Shown here piece by piece: positions 7,751 through 14,950 of a DNA stretch of 35,042 nucleotides. A model generated the notes under the pieces. It saw only the letters and a list, made by a program, of their open reading frames with translations. It did no database searches and was not told where the DNA came from. Each line of letters starts with the position of its first letter. Position 1 is the stretch's first letter. Origin of the DNA: Roseburia zhanii. GTDB lineage: Bacteria; Bacillota; Clostridia; Lachnospirales; Lachnospiraceae. A program made the position numbers and the translations under genes. The DNA is taken from positions 1 through 35,042 of the forward strand of contig NZ_JACOPH010000020.1 in assembly GCF_014287635.1 (NCBI RefSeq), given 5' to 3'.

Positions 7751-7901
7751 AAAAGGCTTAGGAGAAGAAAGGCGTGGCATGTTTTTGGGAATTCATGCCG
7801 CACCGGATTGCAGGGGGCGGCAGAAAGGGAAAAGTTCATAAGGATAACATCCGGGTGCAGTTTTGCATGCTTTATTTTGCATGGGAACAGCACCTTTTTT
7901 T
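7751..7901 (+). ncRNA. Candidate agr-controlled short RNA / leader of the sigma gene
   Basis: About 150 nucleotides lie between the predicted start near 7751 and a terminator ending at 7901. Visible stems: GGCATG 7776-7781 with CATGCC 7794-7799, and CACCGGAT 7801-7808 with ATCCGGGTG 7849-7857 (one bulged G). The second stem uses the same GGTGC bases that form the left arm of the terminator, so the two folds exclude each other, as in attenuators. A 20-codon reading frame starts at 7779 (MFLGIHAAPDCRGRQKG) but has only a poor ribosome binding site. By position this corresponds to RNAIII of staphylococcal agr; there is no sequence similarity claim. Confidence 0.5.
7854..7901 (+). terminator. Intrinsic terminator with long loop
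   Basis: GGTGC (7854-7858) pairs with GCACC (7890-7894) and is followed by seven T (7895-7901). The 31-base loop contains TGCATGC and TTGCATGG, which may pair further. The short stem makes it a leaky terminator, which would allow some read-through into the sigma gene. Confidence 0.6.
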
Positions 7902-7939
7902 ATTGTCTTTTTCCAGTAAAGCAGAACCCAGAGGTCCGC

Positions 7940-7984
7940 CAGATGTCCTTCATTTCAAAAAAATTACGAAATGGAGGACATTTG
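7940..7984 (+). promoter_or_regulatory. Hairpin that occludes the sigma-gene ribosome binding site
   Basis: Bases 7940-7956 pair with 7968-7984 as an uninterrupted 17-base-pair RNA stem with two G-U pairs (7950 with 7974, 7942 with 7982) and an 11-base AT-rich loop. The right arm contains the GGAGG ribosome binding site (7973-7977) of the sigma gene, and the stem ends one base before its ATG at 7986. Such a structure should strongly block translation unless a factor, a small RNA or a leader event opens it. The pairing is visible directly; the regulatory role is inference. Confidence 0.8.
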
Positions 7985-7985
7985 A

Positions 7986-8411
7986 ATGTCAGAATGGATC
8001 AGAATCAGAGTCAAGGATTTTTATAAAGATGCAGTTGGTGAGCTGGAATACACCTATGTGACCAGAGAAGTCTACGAGGCACTTGTCGATACGTTCCGCA
8101 AAGAAGCCCACGCACAGGAAATGCGGGATATCAGACATACGACCAAGGACGGATATACAGAAGGAGAAACGGAAGATCTGGTGGAGCTGACTGGGGAATC
8201 GGTAGAGGATACGGTCATCCGGCAGATGGAAATAGAAACCCTGCAGAAAGCAATGCAGTCACTCACCCCAGTGCAGAGAGAGCGGCTGCATTTTTATTTT
8301 TTTGAGGGCATGACATACCGGCAGATTGCAGCGAAAGAAGGGGTCGGAGAGAAGAACATCCGGGAGAGCATAAACGGTGCGGTAAAGAAAATAAAAAAAT
8401 ATTTTGATTAA
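7986..8411 (+). CDS. Sigma-70-like factor of mobile-element type, 141 aa
   Basis: ATG 7986 is set by GGAGG at 7973-7977. The protein is much shorter than a full sigma factor. The C-terminal half (about residues 75-140: LQKAMQSLTPVQRERLHFYF, MTYRQIAAKEGVGEKNIRES) is a clear sigma region 4 HTH that would contact a -35 element. The N-terminal half (WIRIRVKDFYKDAVGELEYTYV) is the segment found in small sigma-like proteins encoded by Firmicutes ICEs and related elements, such as ORF7 of Tn916. It may direct transcription of element genes such as the recombinases downstream. Expression looks gated by the preceding terminator and hairpin. Confidence 0.85.
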   Translation: MSEWIRIRVKDFYKDAVGELEYTYVTREVYEALVDTFRKEAHAQEMRDIRHTTKDGYTEGETEDLVELTGESVEDTVIRQMEIETLQKAMQSLTPVQRERLHFYFFEGMTYRQIAAKEGVGEKNIRESINGAVKKIKKYFD

Positions 8412-8446
8412 TACCCCCTCAAAACGTGTTTTTCTGTGAGTACCTT

Positions 8447-8927
8447 ATGAGAGGAACTTTTTCTGGACAGATGGTCTCTTCCGGGAATCCTCTCATGTCT
8501 CGTGTGTGGATACGACACAGGCAGACAAAACGCACATTGAAAAATGCCGGAGAGGAATGCAGGGCTCCGAGCGCAGGATGGAATCACGCCATATCCTGCC
8601 AGCCATATCCAGCAGTTCAGATACGTTAGCCGTTTCATGAGCCGTAACCGGGGCGCAGTGACACTCCTGCAGCAATCGGGCAGATGTTCTTTCTGCCAGC
8701 CATGCTGTGAAAAAGATCGCATCTAAGGAGCCGAGCGGGAAAGCCGGGGTACAGCCTGTCTGTGGTGGACAGGCGCGAAGAGGGGAATGGCCTATAATGA
8801 TACACCTTGAGATTAGCCAGCACGCAGTGGTGGAGGTGAGATACCTGTGATGTCTGCCTGGCCGAGTGGCAGGGACCAAAGACAGTCTGGACTGACTGCC
8901 CATGAAATGCCGGCTTTGGGATTTTTT
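8447..8927 (+). ncRNA. Candidate large structured non-coding RNA, about 480 nt
   Basis: The 705 bases between the sigma gene and the next gene contain no credible reading frame but many strong local stems. These are ATGAGAGGA 8447-8455 with TCCTCTCAT 8488-8496, GCAGGAT 8573-8579 with ATCCTGC 8593-8599, GGCAGA 8679-8684 with TCTGCC 8692-8697, GCCTGTC 8754-8760 with GACAGGC 8768-8774, and a final hairpin CCAAAG 8876-8881 with CTTTGG 8914-8919 followed by six T. The terminator end, the density of perfect stems and a GC content above the neighbours argue for a functional RNA in the size range of ornate bacterial RNAs such as ROOL or GOLLD. I cannot assign it to a known family. No clear promoter is seen, so it may be co-transcribed with the sigma gene. 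Confidence 0.5.
8876..8927 (+). terminator. Terminator closing the structured region
   Basis: CCAAAG (8876-8881) pairs with CTTTGG (8914-8919), enclosing a second hairpin (CAGTC 8883-8887 with GACTG 8894-8898), followed by a T run at 8922-8927. It ends the sigma or structured-RNA transcript before the recombinase region. Confidence 0.6.
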
Positions 8928-9116
8928 CTTCTCTGTTTTGGCGGCGTTTTGGTTCCGGGGAGTAGTGACGAATAGGGACAGACACTTTTTATTTATGAAG
9001 TGAAGGATTATGACAGTAAGACTTAATTACAGAAACCATGCGGCGGAGGGGAACTTCCGCCGTATTCTTGTGGAGTTAAGAAAAGCTGAAAAATGGGGAA
9101 TGGAGGAAAACAGGAG

Positions 9117-9512
9117 ATGAAGAAAGAAGATACCGAAATGATGTTAAGGATTTTTGAAACGGAGAGGGCAGGATATGCCTATCTTTATCCGAGTGATGGA
9201 GGGGAGCGGAAAGAGGACTATATCTCGACCACGGCAGAAAATATCGCAAATTATATCGGCAGCCACATGTTTGAAGCCGAAAAGATCGTCATCACAGATA
9301 TGTGTGACAGGCTGATATTAGATACCTGCGGCTATTTTATCAATAGCTGTCACAATCTGGAATTCTGTAAGGAAATCCATCCGTTCTTAATCCCGATCCA
9401 GATGGGAGAAAAGGACGCGGGAGAGGTGCTTTCAGTCAGCAGGGATGTATCGGAACAGTATTTCCGGGAAGAAGATGAGGCTGCAACCATGGCTGAAATC
9501 GGGATGATGTAA
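9117..9512 (+). CDS. Hypothetical protein upstream of recombinases, 131 aa
   Basis: ATG 9117 is preferred because GGAGG lies 10 bases upstream; an ATG at 9093 adds only eight residues and has a weaker site. The product is about 131 residues, acidic, soluble, beginning MKKEDTEMMLRIFETERAGY, with two cysteines near TDMCDRLILDTCGYF. No catalytic motif or DNA-binding fold is obvious. Its place between the sigma gene and the recombinase genes is shared by accessory genes of large serine recombinase elements, so an element-specific role is likely, but I do not recognise the family. Confidence 0.72.
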   Translation: MKKEDTEMMLRIFETERAGYAYLYPSDGGERKEDYISTTAENIANYIGSHMFEAEKIVITDMCDRLILDTCGYFINSCHNLEFCKEIHPFLIPIQMGEKDAGEVLSVSRDVSEQYFREEDEAATMAEIGMM

Positions 9513-9593
9513 AGGTGTTTCTTCTGGGCAAAAGTGTTTGGCTTGGGAGAATGAATTTAACGTTCTTAAATTGCGGGAGGAAAAAGGGAAAAG

Positions 9594-9752
9594 ATGATGG
9601 AAGGCGGAGCGAATGAGGTGCGGTATAAGATTGCCGAATTTCTCTTAAAAAGGATGCATGAAGATAAGCTGTTAACCGAGGAAGAATGGGAAAAAATACG
9701 GGTTTTGAATGTCAAGACTTTCTCCCCGGAATTAGCAAAAGTATATCTGTAA
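9594..9752 (+). CDS. SHOCT-like small protein, 52 aa
   Basis: ATG 9594 (or 9597) follows GCGGGAGG. The short product has two parts: an amphipathic helix (NEVRYKIAEFLLKRM) and the LLTEEEWEKI turn-helix typical of SHOCT-type oligomerisation modules, ending in the motif FSPELAKVYL. Proteins with this ending and of this length are regularly encoded just before recombinase genes in Clostridia elements. It lies 91 bases before the first recombinase and probably shares its transcript. The function is unknown; a small recombination accessory or oligomerisation factor is a reasonable guess. Confidence 0.78.
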   Translation: MMEGGANEVRYKIAEFLLKRMHEDKLLTEEEWEKIRVLNVKTFSPELAKVYL

Positions 9753-9842
9753 TAACACTGGATATATAAAGGACTATGTGGTAGTGTATGTTGCTGACAG
9801 GTAGTGCAAACCCTTGAAAATACTGGGAAAGGAGAAAAAAGC

Positions 9843-11459
9843 ATGGCAAAAAAAGTGACTGTCATAAAGGCAGCAAAAGCGCAGAAACATACACAGGAAG
9901 AACGCAGGCTGAAAGTGTGCGGATATGCCAGAGTCAGTACCGGCGGTCAGGCACAGGCAACTTCCTATACTGCACAGGTCGAGTACTATACAGAAAAAAT
10001 CGGGAGCAATCCTCTGTGGGAGTTTGCAGGGGTGTATGCGGATGAAGGAATCAGCGGAACAAACGTAAAGCACAGGGATGAGTTCCAGATGATGATTTCA
10101 GACTGTGAGGATGGGAACATCGACCTGATCCTTACGAAATCCATCACAAGATTTGCAAGAAATACGGTGGAATGCATCCAGACCATCCGAAAGCTGAAGG
10201 AGATTGGCGTTGGAATCTACTTTGAAAAAGAGAATATCAACACGCTGTCAGAAAAAAGCGAGCTGTTCATTACCATCCTGGCATCGGTGGCGCAGGGGGA
10301 ATCAGAAAACATCTCAAGCAACAACCGATGGGCGATACAGAAACGCTTTCAGGATGGAACCTATATCATATCGACGCCAGCGTATGGCTATGGAAAAGAC
10401 GAGGATGGAAATTTAGTCATCATAGAATCCGAGGCAGAAACCGTAAGGTGGATTTATGAGTCTTACTTAAACGGCATGGGAGTGTATGTGATAGCAAAGG
10501 CACTGAACCAGAAAGGCATTCCAACAATCCGGGGTGCAGAAAAGTGGCAGGACGGGGTGATACAGGACATTCTGAAAAATCCCATTTATGAGGGAGATAT
10601 GCTTCAGCAGAGGACATATACAGAAACAAGGTTCCCATTTGTCCGCAGGGTAAACAACGGACAGAGAAACCAGTATCTCATCAAAGACAGCCATCCGTCA
10701 ATCGTCACACATGAGGAGGCAGAAGCGGTACGCAACCTGATGGCATACCGGGTGGATGTACTGCACATGAACAAGAGTGACTACACCAAAAGATACCTGT
10801 TTTCCGGCAGAATCATCTGCGGAGAGTGCGGAAGAACCTTCCGGCGGCAGAAAATCTACATCGGGAAACCATATGAAAAAATCATCTGGACGTGCAGCGG
10901 ACATGTGGAGGATAAAGAGAGCTGCTGCATGAAAGCCATCCGGGAGGATGTGCTGCACCGGGCTTTTACAGACATGTGGAACAAGCTGTACACCAATCAG
11001 GGAACGATATTAGAGCCGCTGTTAAAAGGGCTGACGGAACTTGTGGCAGCAAGGCAGGACAGTGAGGAAATCAGACAACTGGATAAGGAAATCAAAGATA
11101 TAAGCGGGCAGAGCCAAATCCTAAATCAAGTCATGAGGAAAGGATATATGGACTCTGCTCTTTTTATGGAGAGCAGTAGCAAGCTTGGCTGGCAGCTGAC
11201 GGAATGCAGGAGAAAAAAGACACTTTTGACCAGAAAGCTGCGGAGGACAAAAGAAATTGTACGGACCGAACAGCTTATCCAACTGATTGCAGAACAGGAC
11301 GGATTAAGGGAGGAGTTTGACGAGCAACTGTTTAAAATGACAGCAGAGAAGATCGTGGTCTCCAAGGAACACGACATCACCTTCTGCCTGCACAACGGAC
11401 TGAAACTGACGGAGAGGGGAGGCGGACAGGATGCAGTGGCACATGCCAATCGGCTATAA
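9843..11459 (+). CDS. Large serine recombinase 1
   Basis: ATG 9843 follows AAAGGAG. The 538-residue protein has an N-terminal resolvase domain (about 20-165) with the nucleophile Ser in YARVSTGG and the conserved Arg-rich active site motifs (ITRFARNTVE), then a recombinase domain (about 190-300), a zinc ribbon (CGECGRTFRR and a paired WTCSG / CC further on) and a C-terminal coiled coil (about 390-480). This is the layout of TnpX, TndX and phage serine integrases, which cut both strands at a short core and can integrate or excise without divalent metal. Key residues are intact. The end overlaps the next gene by 29 bases, so expression is coupled. Confidence 0.94.
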   Translation: MAKKVTVIKAAKAQKHTQEERRLKVCGYARVSTGGQAQATSYTAQVEYYTEKIGSNPLWEFAGVYADEGISGTNVKHRDEFQMMISDCEDGNIDLILTKSITRFARNTVECIQTIRKLKEIGVGIYFEKENINTLSEKSELFITILASVAQGESENISSNNRWAIQKRFQDGTYIISTPAYGYGKDEDGNLVIIESEAETVRWIYESYLNGMGVYVIAKALNQKGIPTIRGAEKWQDGVIQDILKNPIYEGDMLQQRTYTETRFPFVRRVNNGQRNQYLIKDSHPSIVTHEEAEAVRNLMAYRVDVLHMNKSDYTKRYLFSGRIICGECGRTFRRQKIYIGKPYEKIIWTCSGHVEDKESCCMKAIREDVLHRAFTDMWNKLYTNQGTILEPLLKGLTELVAARQDSEEIRQLDKEIKDISGQSQILNQVMRKGYMDSALFMESSSKLGWQLTECRRKKTLLTRKLRRTKEIVRTEQLIQLIAEQDGLREEFDEQLFKMTAEKIVVSKEHDITFCLHNGLKLTERGGGQDAVAHANRL

Positions 11460-12330
11460 GGTTGTGGATGGAAAAAATACCATCTGTGAAGAGCAGAGAA
11501 AAATTGTGGAACAGATATTTACAGACTATGACAGCGGGGTGGCGGCAGGCAGGATCGCCCAGAACCTGAAAGGGAGAAACATATGCAATGCAAAAGGGAA
11601 AGTGTCCTGGACCCACGCATCCATCGGCAGGATACTGGAAAACCCAAGCTACCTTGGCACAGAATACTATCCGCAGCTCATAGGAGAGGAACTGTTTGAG
11701 AGAGTCCAGCGCAGACGGGAAAAGGTGAGGGCAGAGCTTGGAAGGGCAGACCACCGGCCCGGCAGGGATGAAAGAATCCTTTTCGGAGGTGTCATCTGGT
11801 GTGCAGAATGCGGGGCAGTATGCAGCCATATCCAGCCGAACCACAAAAAAGAGCGTGGCGGCACTGCCAAGTGGAAGTGCAGGAACTATGTGACTGGCAG
11901 AGCAAAAAACTGCAGGAACAGTTTTATTACAGACGGGCAGGCAAAGCAGGTGTGTGTAGAAGCCATCAATGCAGTGATACGAAACAAAGGTCTGCTCCGG
12001 GTACAAAGGCAGGAGGAAAAGCTCAGCCCTCAGTACCGGGTTCTGGAGCGGAACCTGCAGCACATGAAAGAAGAGCAGGAACGCACAGAGACAGACCTGA
12101 TGAAACTGCTCTATGAAAGGGCAGAGGAACGATACCGGACGCTGGAGGTCAGGGATGGGGAGTTCCGGACAGAGGAGATCAAAAACATCCTTGCAGGAAA
12201 AAAGGAACTGGAAACATTTGATGAAAATTTATATAGAAAAATAATCGCACGCATCTGGGTGCATGGTGGAAATATGGCAGAAGTGGAGCTTATCAATGGG
12301 AGCCGTGTCACAGCCGGATACAAGGATTAG
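11431..12330 (+). CDS. Catalytic-domain-less serine recombinase homologue
   Basis: The 299-residue protein starts at ATG 11431 within the end of recombinase 1, after GGGGAGGCGG. It begins straight in the recombinase domain (PIGYKVVDGKNTICEEQRKI, VSWTHASIGRILENPSYLGT), continues with a zinc ribbon (WCAECGAVCSH, paired with KCRNYVTGRAKNC) and a coiled coil (about 185-265). The resolvase domain with the catalytic Ser is completely absent, and no remnant of it is found in the overlapping bases, so this looks like a stable architecture and not a decay product. It could bind DNA or the partner recombinases and act as a directionality or specificity subunit. That role is inferred. Confidence 0.88.
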   Translation: MQWHMPIGYKVVDGKNTICEEQRKIVEQIFTDYDSGVAAGRIAQNLKGRNICNAKGKVSWTHASIGRILENPSYLGTEYYPQLIGEELFERVQRRREKVRAELGRADHRPGRDERILFGGVIWCAECGAVCSHIQPNHKKERGGTAKWKCRNYVTGRAKNCRNSFITDGQAKQVCVEAINAVIRNKGLLRVQRQEEKLSPQYRVLERNLQHMKEEQERTETDLMKLLYERAEERYRTLEVRDGEFRTEEIKNILAGKKELETFDENLYRKIIARIWVHGGNMAEVELINGSRVTAGYKD

Positions 12331-12342
12331 GAGGGAGAGCAG

Positions 12343-13977
12343 ATGGCAGAAACAGCAAAAAAGATCAGCATGATACCTGCCAAGGTGCAGTATGACCGGA
12401 ATGTGAAACTGTCAGAGAAGAAAATGAAGGTCGCTGCCTATTGCCGTGTCAGTACGGAACTGGAAGAGCAGGACAGCAGCTATGAGGCACAGGTGGAGTA
12501 TTATACCAGCAAGATATCCGAAAACGAAAACTGGAAAAATGCCGGCATTTATGCGGATGACGGAAAGAGTGGAACAAACACCAAAAAGAGGGCAGACTTT
12601 AATGCCATGATACAGGATGCCCTTGCCGGAAAGATCGACATGATCCTTACAAAGTCGGTCAGCAGGTTTGCGAGGAACACGGTAGACTCGCTGGTGACCA
12701 TCCGAAAACTGAAGGAAAAGAACGTGGCGGTGGTGTTCGAGAAAGAGGGGATCAATACACTGGAGGGAACCGGCGAAATCCTTATCACCATCTTGAGCAG
12801 TCTGGCACAGGAGGAGAGCCGCAACATCAGCGAGAACATCCGCTGGGGAGTCGTGAGGAAATTTGAAAAAGGCAAGGTCATCGTAAACTGCACAAAGTTC
12901 ATGGGATACACCAAAAACGAGGACGGGGACTTGGTCATCGTACCCGAAGAGGCAGAGATCGTAAAGCTGATCTTCCGCCTTTATCTGGAGGGCTACAGTA
13001 CTGGGAAGATCGCAAAGCATCTGGAAGAGCAGGGCATCAAGACCGCCACAGGGCAGGACAAATGGCATTCCACGGTAATAGACAAAATGCTCCGCAATGA
13101 AAAATACATGGGAGATGCACTCCTGCAGAAAACCTACACGGTGGATTTCATGACAAAAAAGAAAGTCAAGAACACCGGACTCGTACCGCAGTATTATGTG
13201 GAAGATGACCATGAGGCGATCATACCGAAAGAACTGTTCTACAGGGTGCAGGAAGAGATGATGCGGAGGGCATCCTTATGCAAGGCGGCTGTCACCCGGA
13301 AGAAAAACCAGAGGAGCAGGTATTCCTCCACCTATGCACTGACCGGCATGCTGATCTGCGGAAAATGCGGACAGGAGTACCGGAGGGTCACCTGGGCGAG
13401 AAACGGGAAAAAGAAAGTGGTCTGGAGATGCAGCAACCGGCTGACCAACGGAGTGAAGAAATGCGGGGAATCCGAGACACTCGAAGAGAACGCATTAAAC
13501 AGGGCAGTGATGGAAGCCATCCACAGGATCACGAGTGATGATATGGAATTTATGGAAAACTTCCGGCAGAACATCATCCATGTCATCGGGAGCTACAGCA
13601 CCGCAAAAGAGTCCGGAGAATACGAAGAAAAGATAAAAGAAAAGCAGGATGAGATGGTGGCACTGATTGCAGAGAATGCAAAGACCGGTTCCTACACACC
13701 GGAGTTTGATAAACGCTACCGAATCATAGCAGAAGAAATCAATGCCTTAAAAGAGGCACAGAAAACAGCCAGAAACGAGAAATGGATGGCTGACAGCTAT
13801 GAACAGAGAATCCAAGATATCGACCATTACTTAAGCACAAGCACCTGCCAGATACAGGAGTTCGACAATGACCTTGTCAGACGGCTGATCTCGACCATCA
13901 AAGTGGAATCCAGCGAGAAGCTGCTGATACAGTTCCAGTCAGGCATTGTCATGGAACAGGAGATTCGATATGAGTAA
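12343..13977 (+). CDS. Large serine recombinase 2 (third gene of the cluster)
   Basis: ATG 12343 follows AGGAGGGA, 12 bases after the previous stop. The 544-residue protein has an intact resolvase domain (about 28-175) with nucleophile Ser in YCRVSTELEEQ and VSRFARNTVD, a recombinase domain (about 190-310), a zinc ribbon (CGKCGQEYRRV; WRCSNRLTNGVKKCG) and a long coiled coil (about 410-490). It is a clear paralogue of recombinase 1 but well diverged from it. Three co-oriented genes with overlaps or tiny gaps strongly suggest joint action on one element. Its end is followed by two hairpins, the second a terminator. Confidence 0.94.
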   Translation: MAETAKKISMIPAKVQYDRNVKLSEKKMKVAAYCRVSTELEEQDSSYEAQVEYYTSKISENENWKNAGIYADDGKSGTNTKKRADFNAMIQDALAGKIDMILTKSVSRFARNTVDSLVTIRKLKEKNVAVVFEKEGINTLEGTGEILITILSSLAQEESRNISENIRWGVVRKFEKGKVIVNCTKFMGYTKNEDGDLVIVPEEAEIVKLIFRLYLEGYSTGKIAKHLEEQGIKTATGQDKWHSTVIDKMLRNEKYMGDALLQKTYTVDFMTKKKVKNTGLVPQYYVEDDHEAIIPKELFYRVQEEMMRRASLCKAAVTRKKNQRSRYSSTYALTGMLICGKCGQEYRRVTWARNGKKKVVWRCSNRLTNGVKKCGESETLEENALNRAVMEAIHRITSDDMEFMENFRQNIIHVIGSYSTAKESGEYEEKIKEKQDEMVALIAENAKTGSYTPEFDKRYRIIAEEINALKEAQKTARNEKWMADSYEQRIQDIDHYLSTSTCQIQEFDNDLVRRLISTIKVESSEKLLIQFQSGIVMEQEIRYE

Positions 13978-13983
13978 GACTGC

Positions 13984-14067
13984 GGCAGGAATGGCAGCAA
14001 GCAAATAGGAAACGTTGTTCCTGCCAGTTTATGGTAAGAATAAAATGCCCGATGATCCGGGCGTTTT
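13984..14067 (+). terminator. Hairpin and terminator after the recombinase cluster
   Basis: GGCAGGAA (13984-13991) pairs with TTCCTGCC (14018-14025), and a second hairpin AAAATGCCCG (14042-14051) with CGGGCGTTTT (14058-14067) carries its own T run. The second is a good bidirectional-type terminator for the recombinase transcript; the first is of unknown purpose. Confidence 0.7.
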
Positions 14068-14185
14068 ATTGTTGGCACAAAAATAGGAAAGAACAGCAGG
14101 AGCGATATATAGCGGAAAATGAGTAAAGGGAAGTGGATATAGAAAAAGCACATGAAGTAAGTGTGCGACAGGAGGAGAAAAGCGT

Positions 14186-14779
14186 ATGAATTATGAGCAA
14201 CTGATAGAAGAACTGAGGGAGGAAATGTTACAGCTTGTAAACACGAAATGTGATGCACTGCTCCAGATGTACCGGAGTGGGGAGATGCATACAGATAAGA
14301 GAGATACGATCCGGGAAAGCAGCCTTATCCCAGTATCCCCGGCGGAACTGAAAGGGAAAAGACCACTGGCAGTCCAGTTCGCACCGGGAGAATGGATAGA
14401 GACACCTACATGGAGAAAGGTGGCACAAAGGATTTTGCAGACCTGTAATGAACAGCCGGATATCCATGAAAGATTTATCGAAATGTGTGGAAAAGTAGCC
14501 GGACGCTGGAGGACGATCCTTGGCAGTTCACCGGAAGAAATGGATGTACCGATAAAGGTGGATGAGGAACTTTATTTTGAGGGAAAATTTGACACCGAGG
14601 CGATGTTAAACATGTTAGAGAAAAAAGTGCTGGAACCGGCAGGGGTTGATTACAGCAGCATTAAAATCCGGTATATGGTAAAAGTGCAGGAGCAAGCAAA
14701 AAGTATAGAGCATGTGCCAGAGCAGGATGTTTTGGAGCATGAGGAGCAGGAACAACATGCACCGGTGCAGACAATGTAA
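14186..14779 (+). CDS. Conserved hypothetical protein, 197 aa
   Basis: ATG 14186 follows GGAGGAG. The N-terminal 30 residues are a charged helix (YEQLIEELREEMLQLVNTKC). The middle contains FAPGEWIETPTWRKVAQRIL and GRWRTILGSSPEEMDVPIKV, a pattern I associate with uncharacterised Firmicutes proteins linked to recombinase-type elements. The C-terminus is a Glu/Gln-rich tail (EHEEQEQHAP) likely disordered. No catalytic motif is seen. It lies about 200 bases after the recombinase cluster, behind a terminator, and is followed at once by the first of three related intergenic repeats. It probably binds DNA or another element protein, but nothing proves it. Confidence 0.75.
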   Translation: MNYEQLIEELREEMLQLVNTKCDALLQMYRSGEMHTDKRDTIRESSLIPVSPAELKGKRPLAVQFAPGEWIETPTWRKVAQRILQTCNEQPDIHERFIEMCGKVAGRWRTILGSSPEEMDVPIKVDEELYFEGKFDTEAMLNMLEKKVLEPAGVDYSSIKIRYMVKVQEQAKSIEHVPEQDVLEHEEQEQHAPVQTM

Positions 14780-14780
14780 A

Positions 14781-14844
14781 AAATGGATGGAATCAAGACT
14801 CCGAGTCTATGACAGGTTTGGAGTTTTTCTTATGTTCCTTTTTC
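14781..14844. repeat. Diverged copy A of a terminator-type intergenic repeat
   Basis: This copy reads AAATGGATGGAATCAAGACT, then a stem ACTCC...GGAGT and a T-rich tract. It aligns with copies B (16826) and C (17826), which have AAATGG..GGAATCAAGCCTCCAA and a perfect CCTCCAA/TTGGAGG stem. It directly follows the stop codon of the 14186 gene and probably ends its transcription. Confidence 0.65.
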
Positions 14845-14859
14845 AAATGTAAAAATTGA

Positions 14860-14888
14860 TTGTATAAAAGAAATGGGTAAGTTATAAT
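14860..14888 (+). promoter_or_regulatory. Promoter of the Rpn-like gene
   Basis: TTGTAT (14860-14865) and TATAAT (14883-14888) are 17 bases apart, giving a near-consensus promoter about 60 bases before the GTG start at 14951. No operator-like repeat is obvious around it. Confidence 0.7.
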
Positions 14889-14950
14889 ATAGGTGTGGTC
14901 AGATGCCTTTTTGGGGATGACTATATCTGTTACAAAAAGGAGGAAGGCCA

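Noticed and set aside
7774..8061. 95-codon frame starting with GTG that overlaps the sigma-gene start
   Set aside because: The protein is not protein-like (VACFWEF..., Phe/Leu run over the terminator T tract), and it would run through the terminator and the RBS hairpin and into another frame of the sigma gene.
8447..8927. Structured region as RNase P RNA, tmRNA or a group II intron
   Set aside because: None of the conserved strings (RNase P core, tmRNA acceptor and tag, GTGCG start or domain V) could be found.
8493..8985. Minus-strand frames of 104 to 136 codons across the structured region
   Set aside because: They lack ribosome binding sites, show no family pattern and lie over perfect stems; they result from the higher GC content of the region.
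12412..13212. 266-codon minus-strand frame opposite recombinase 2
   Set aside because: Shadow of the coding frame; no ribosome binding site or family pattern.
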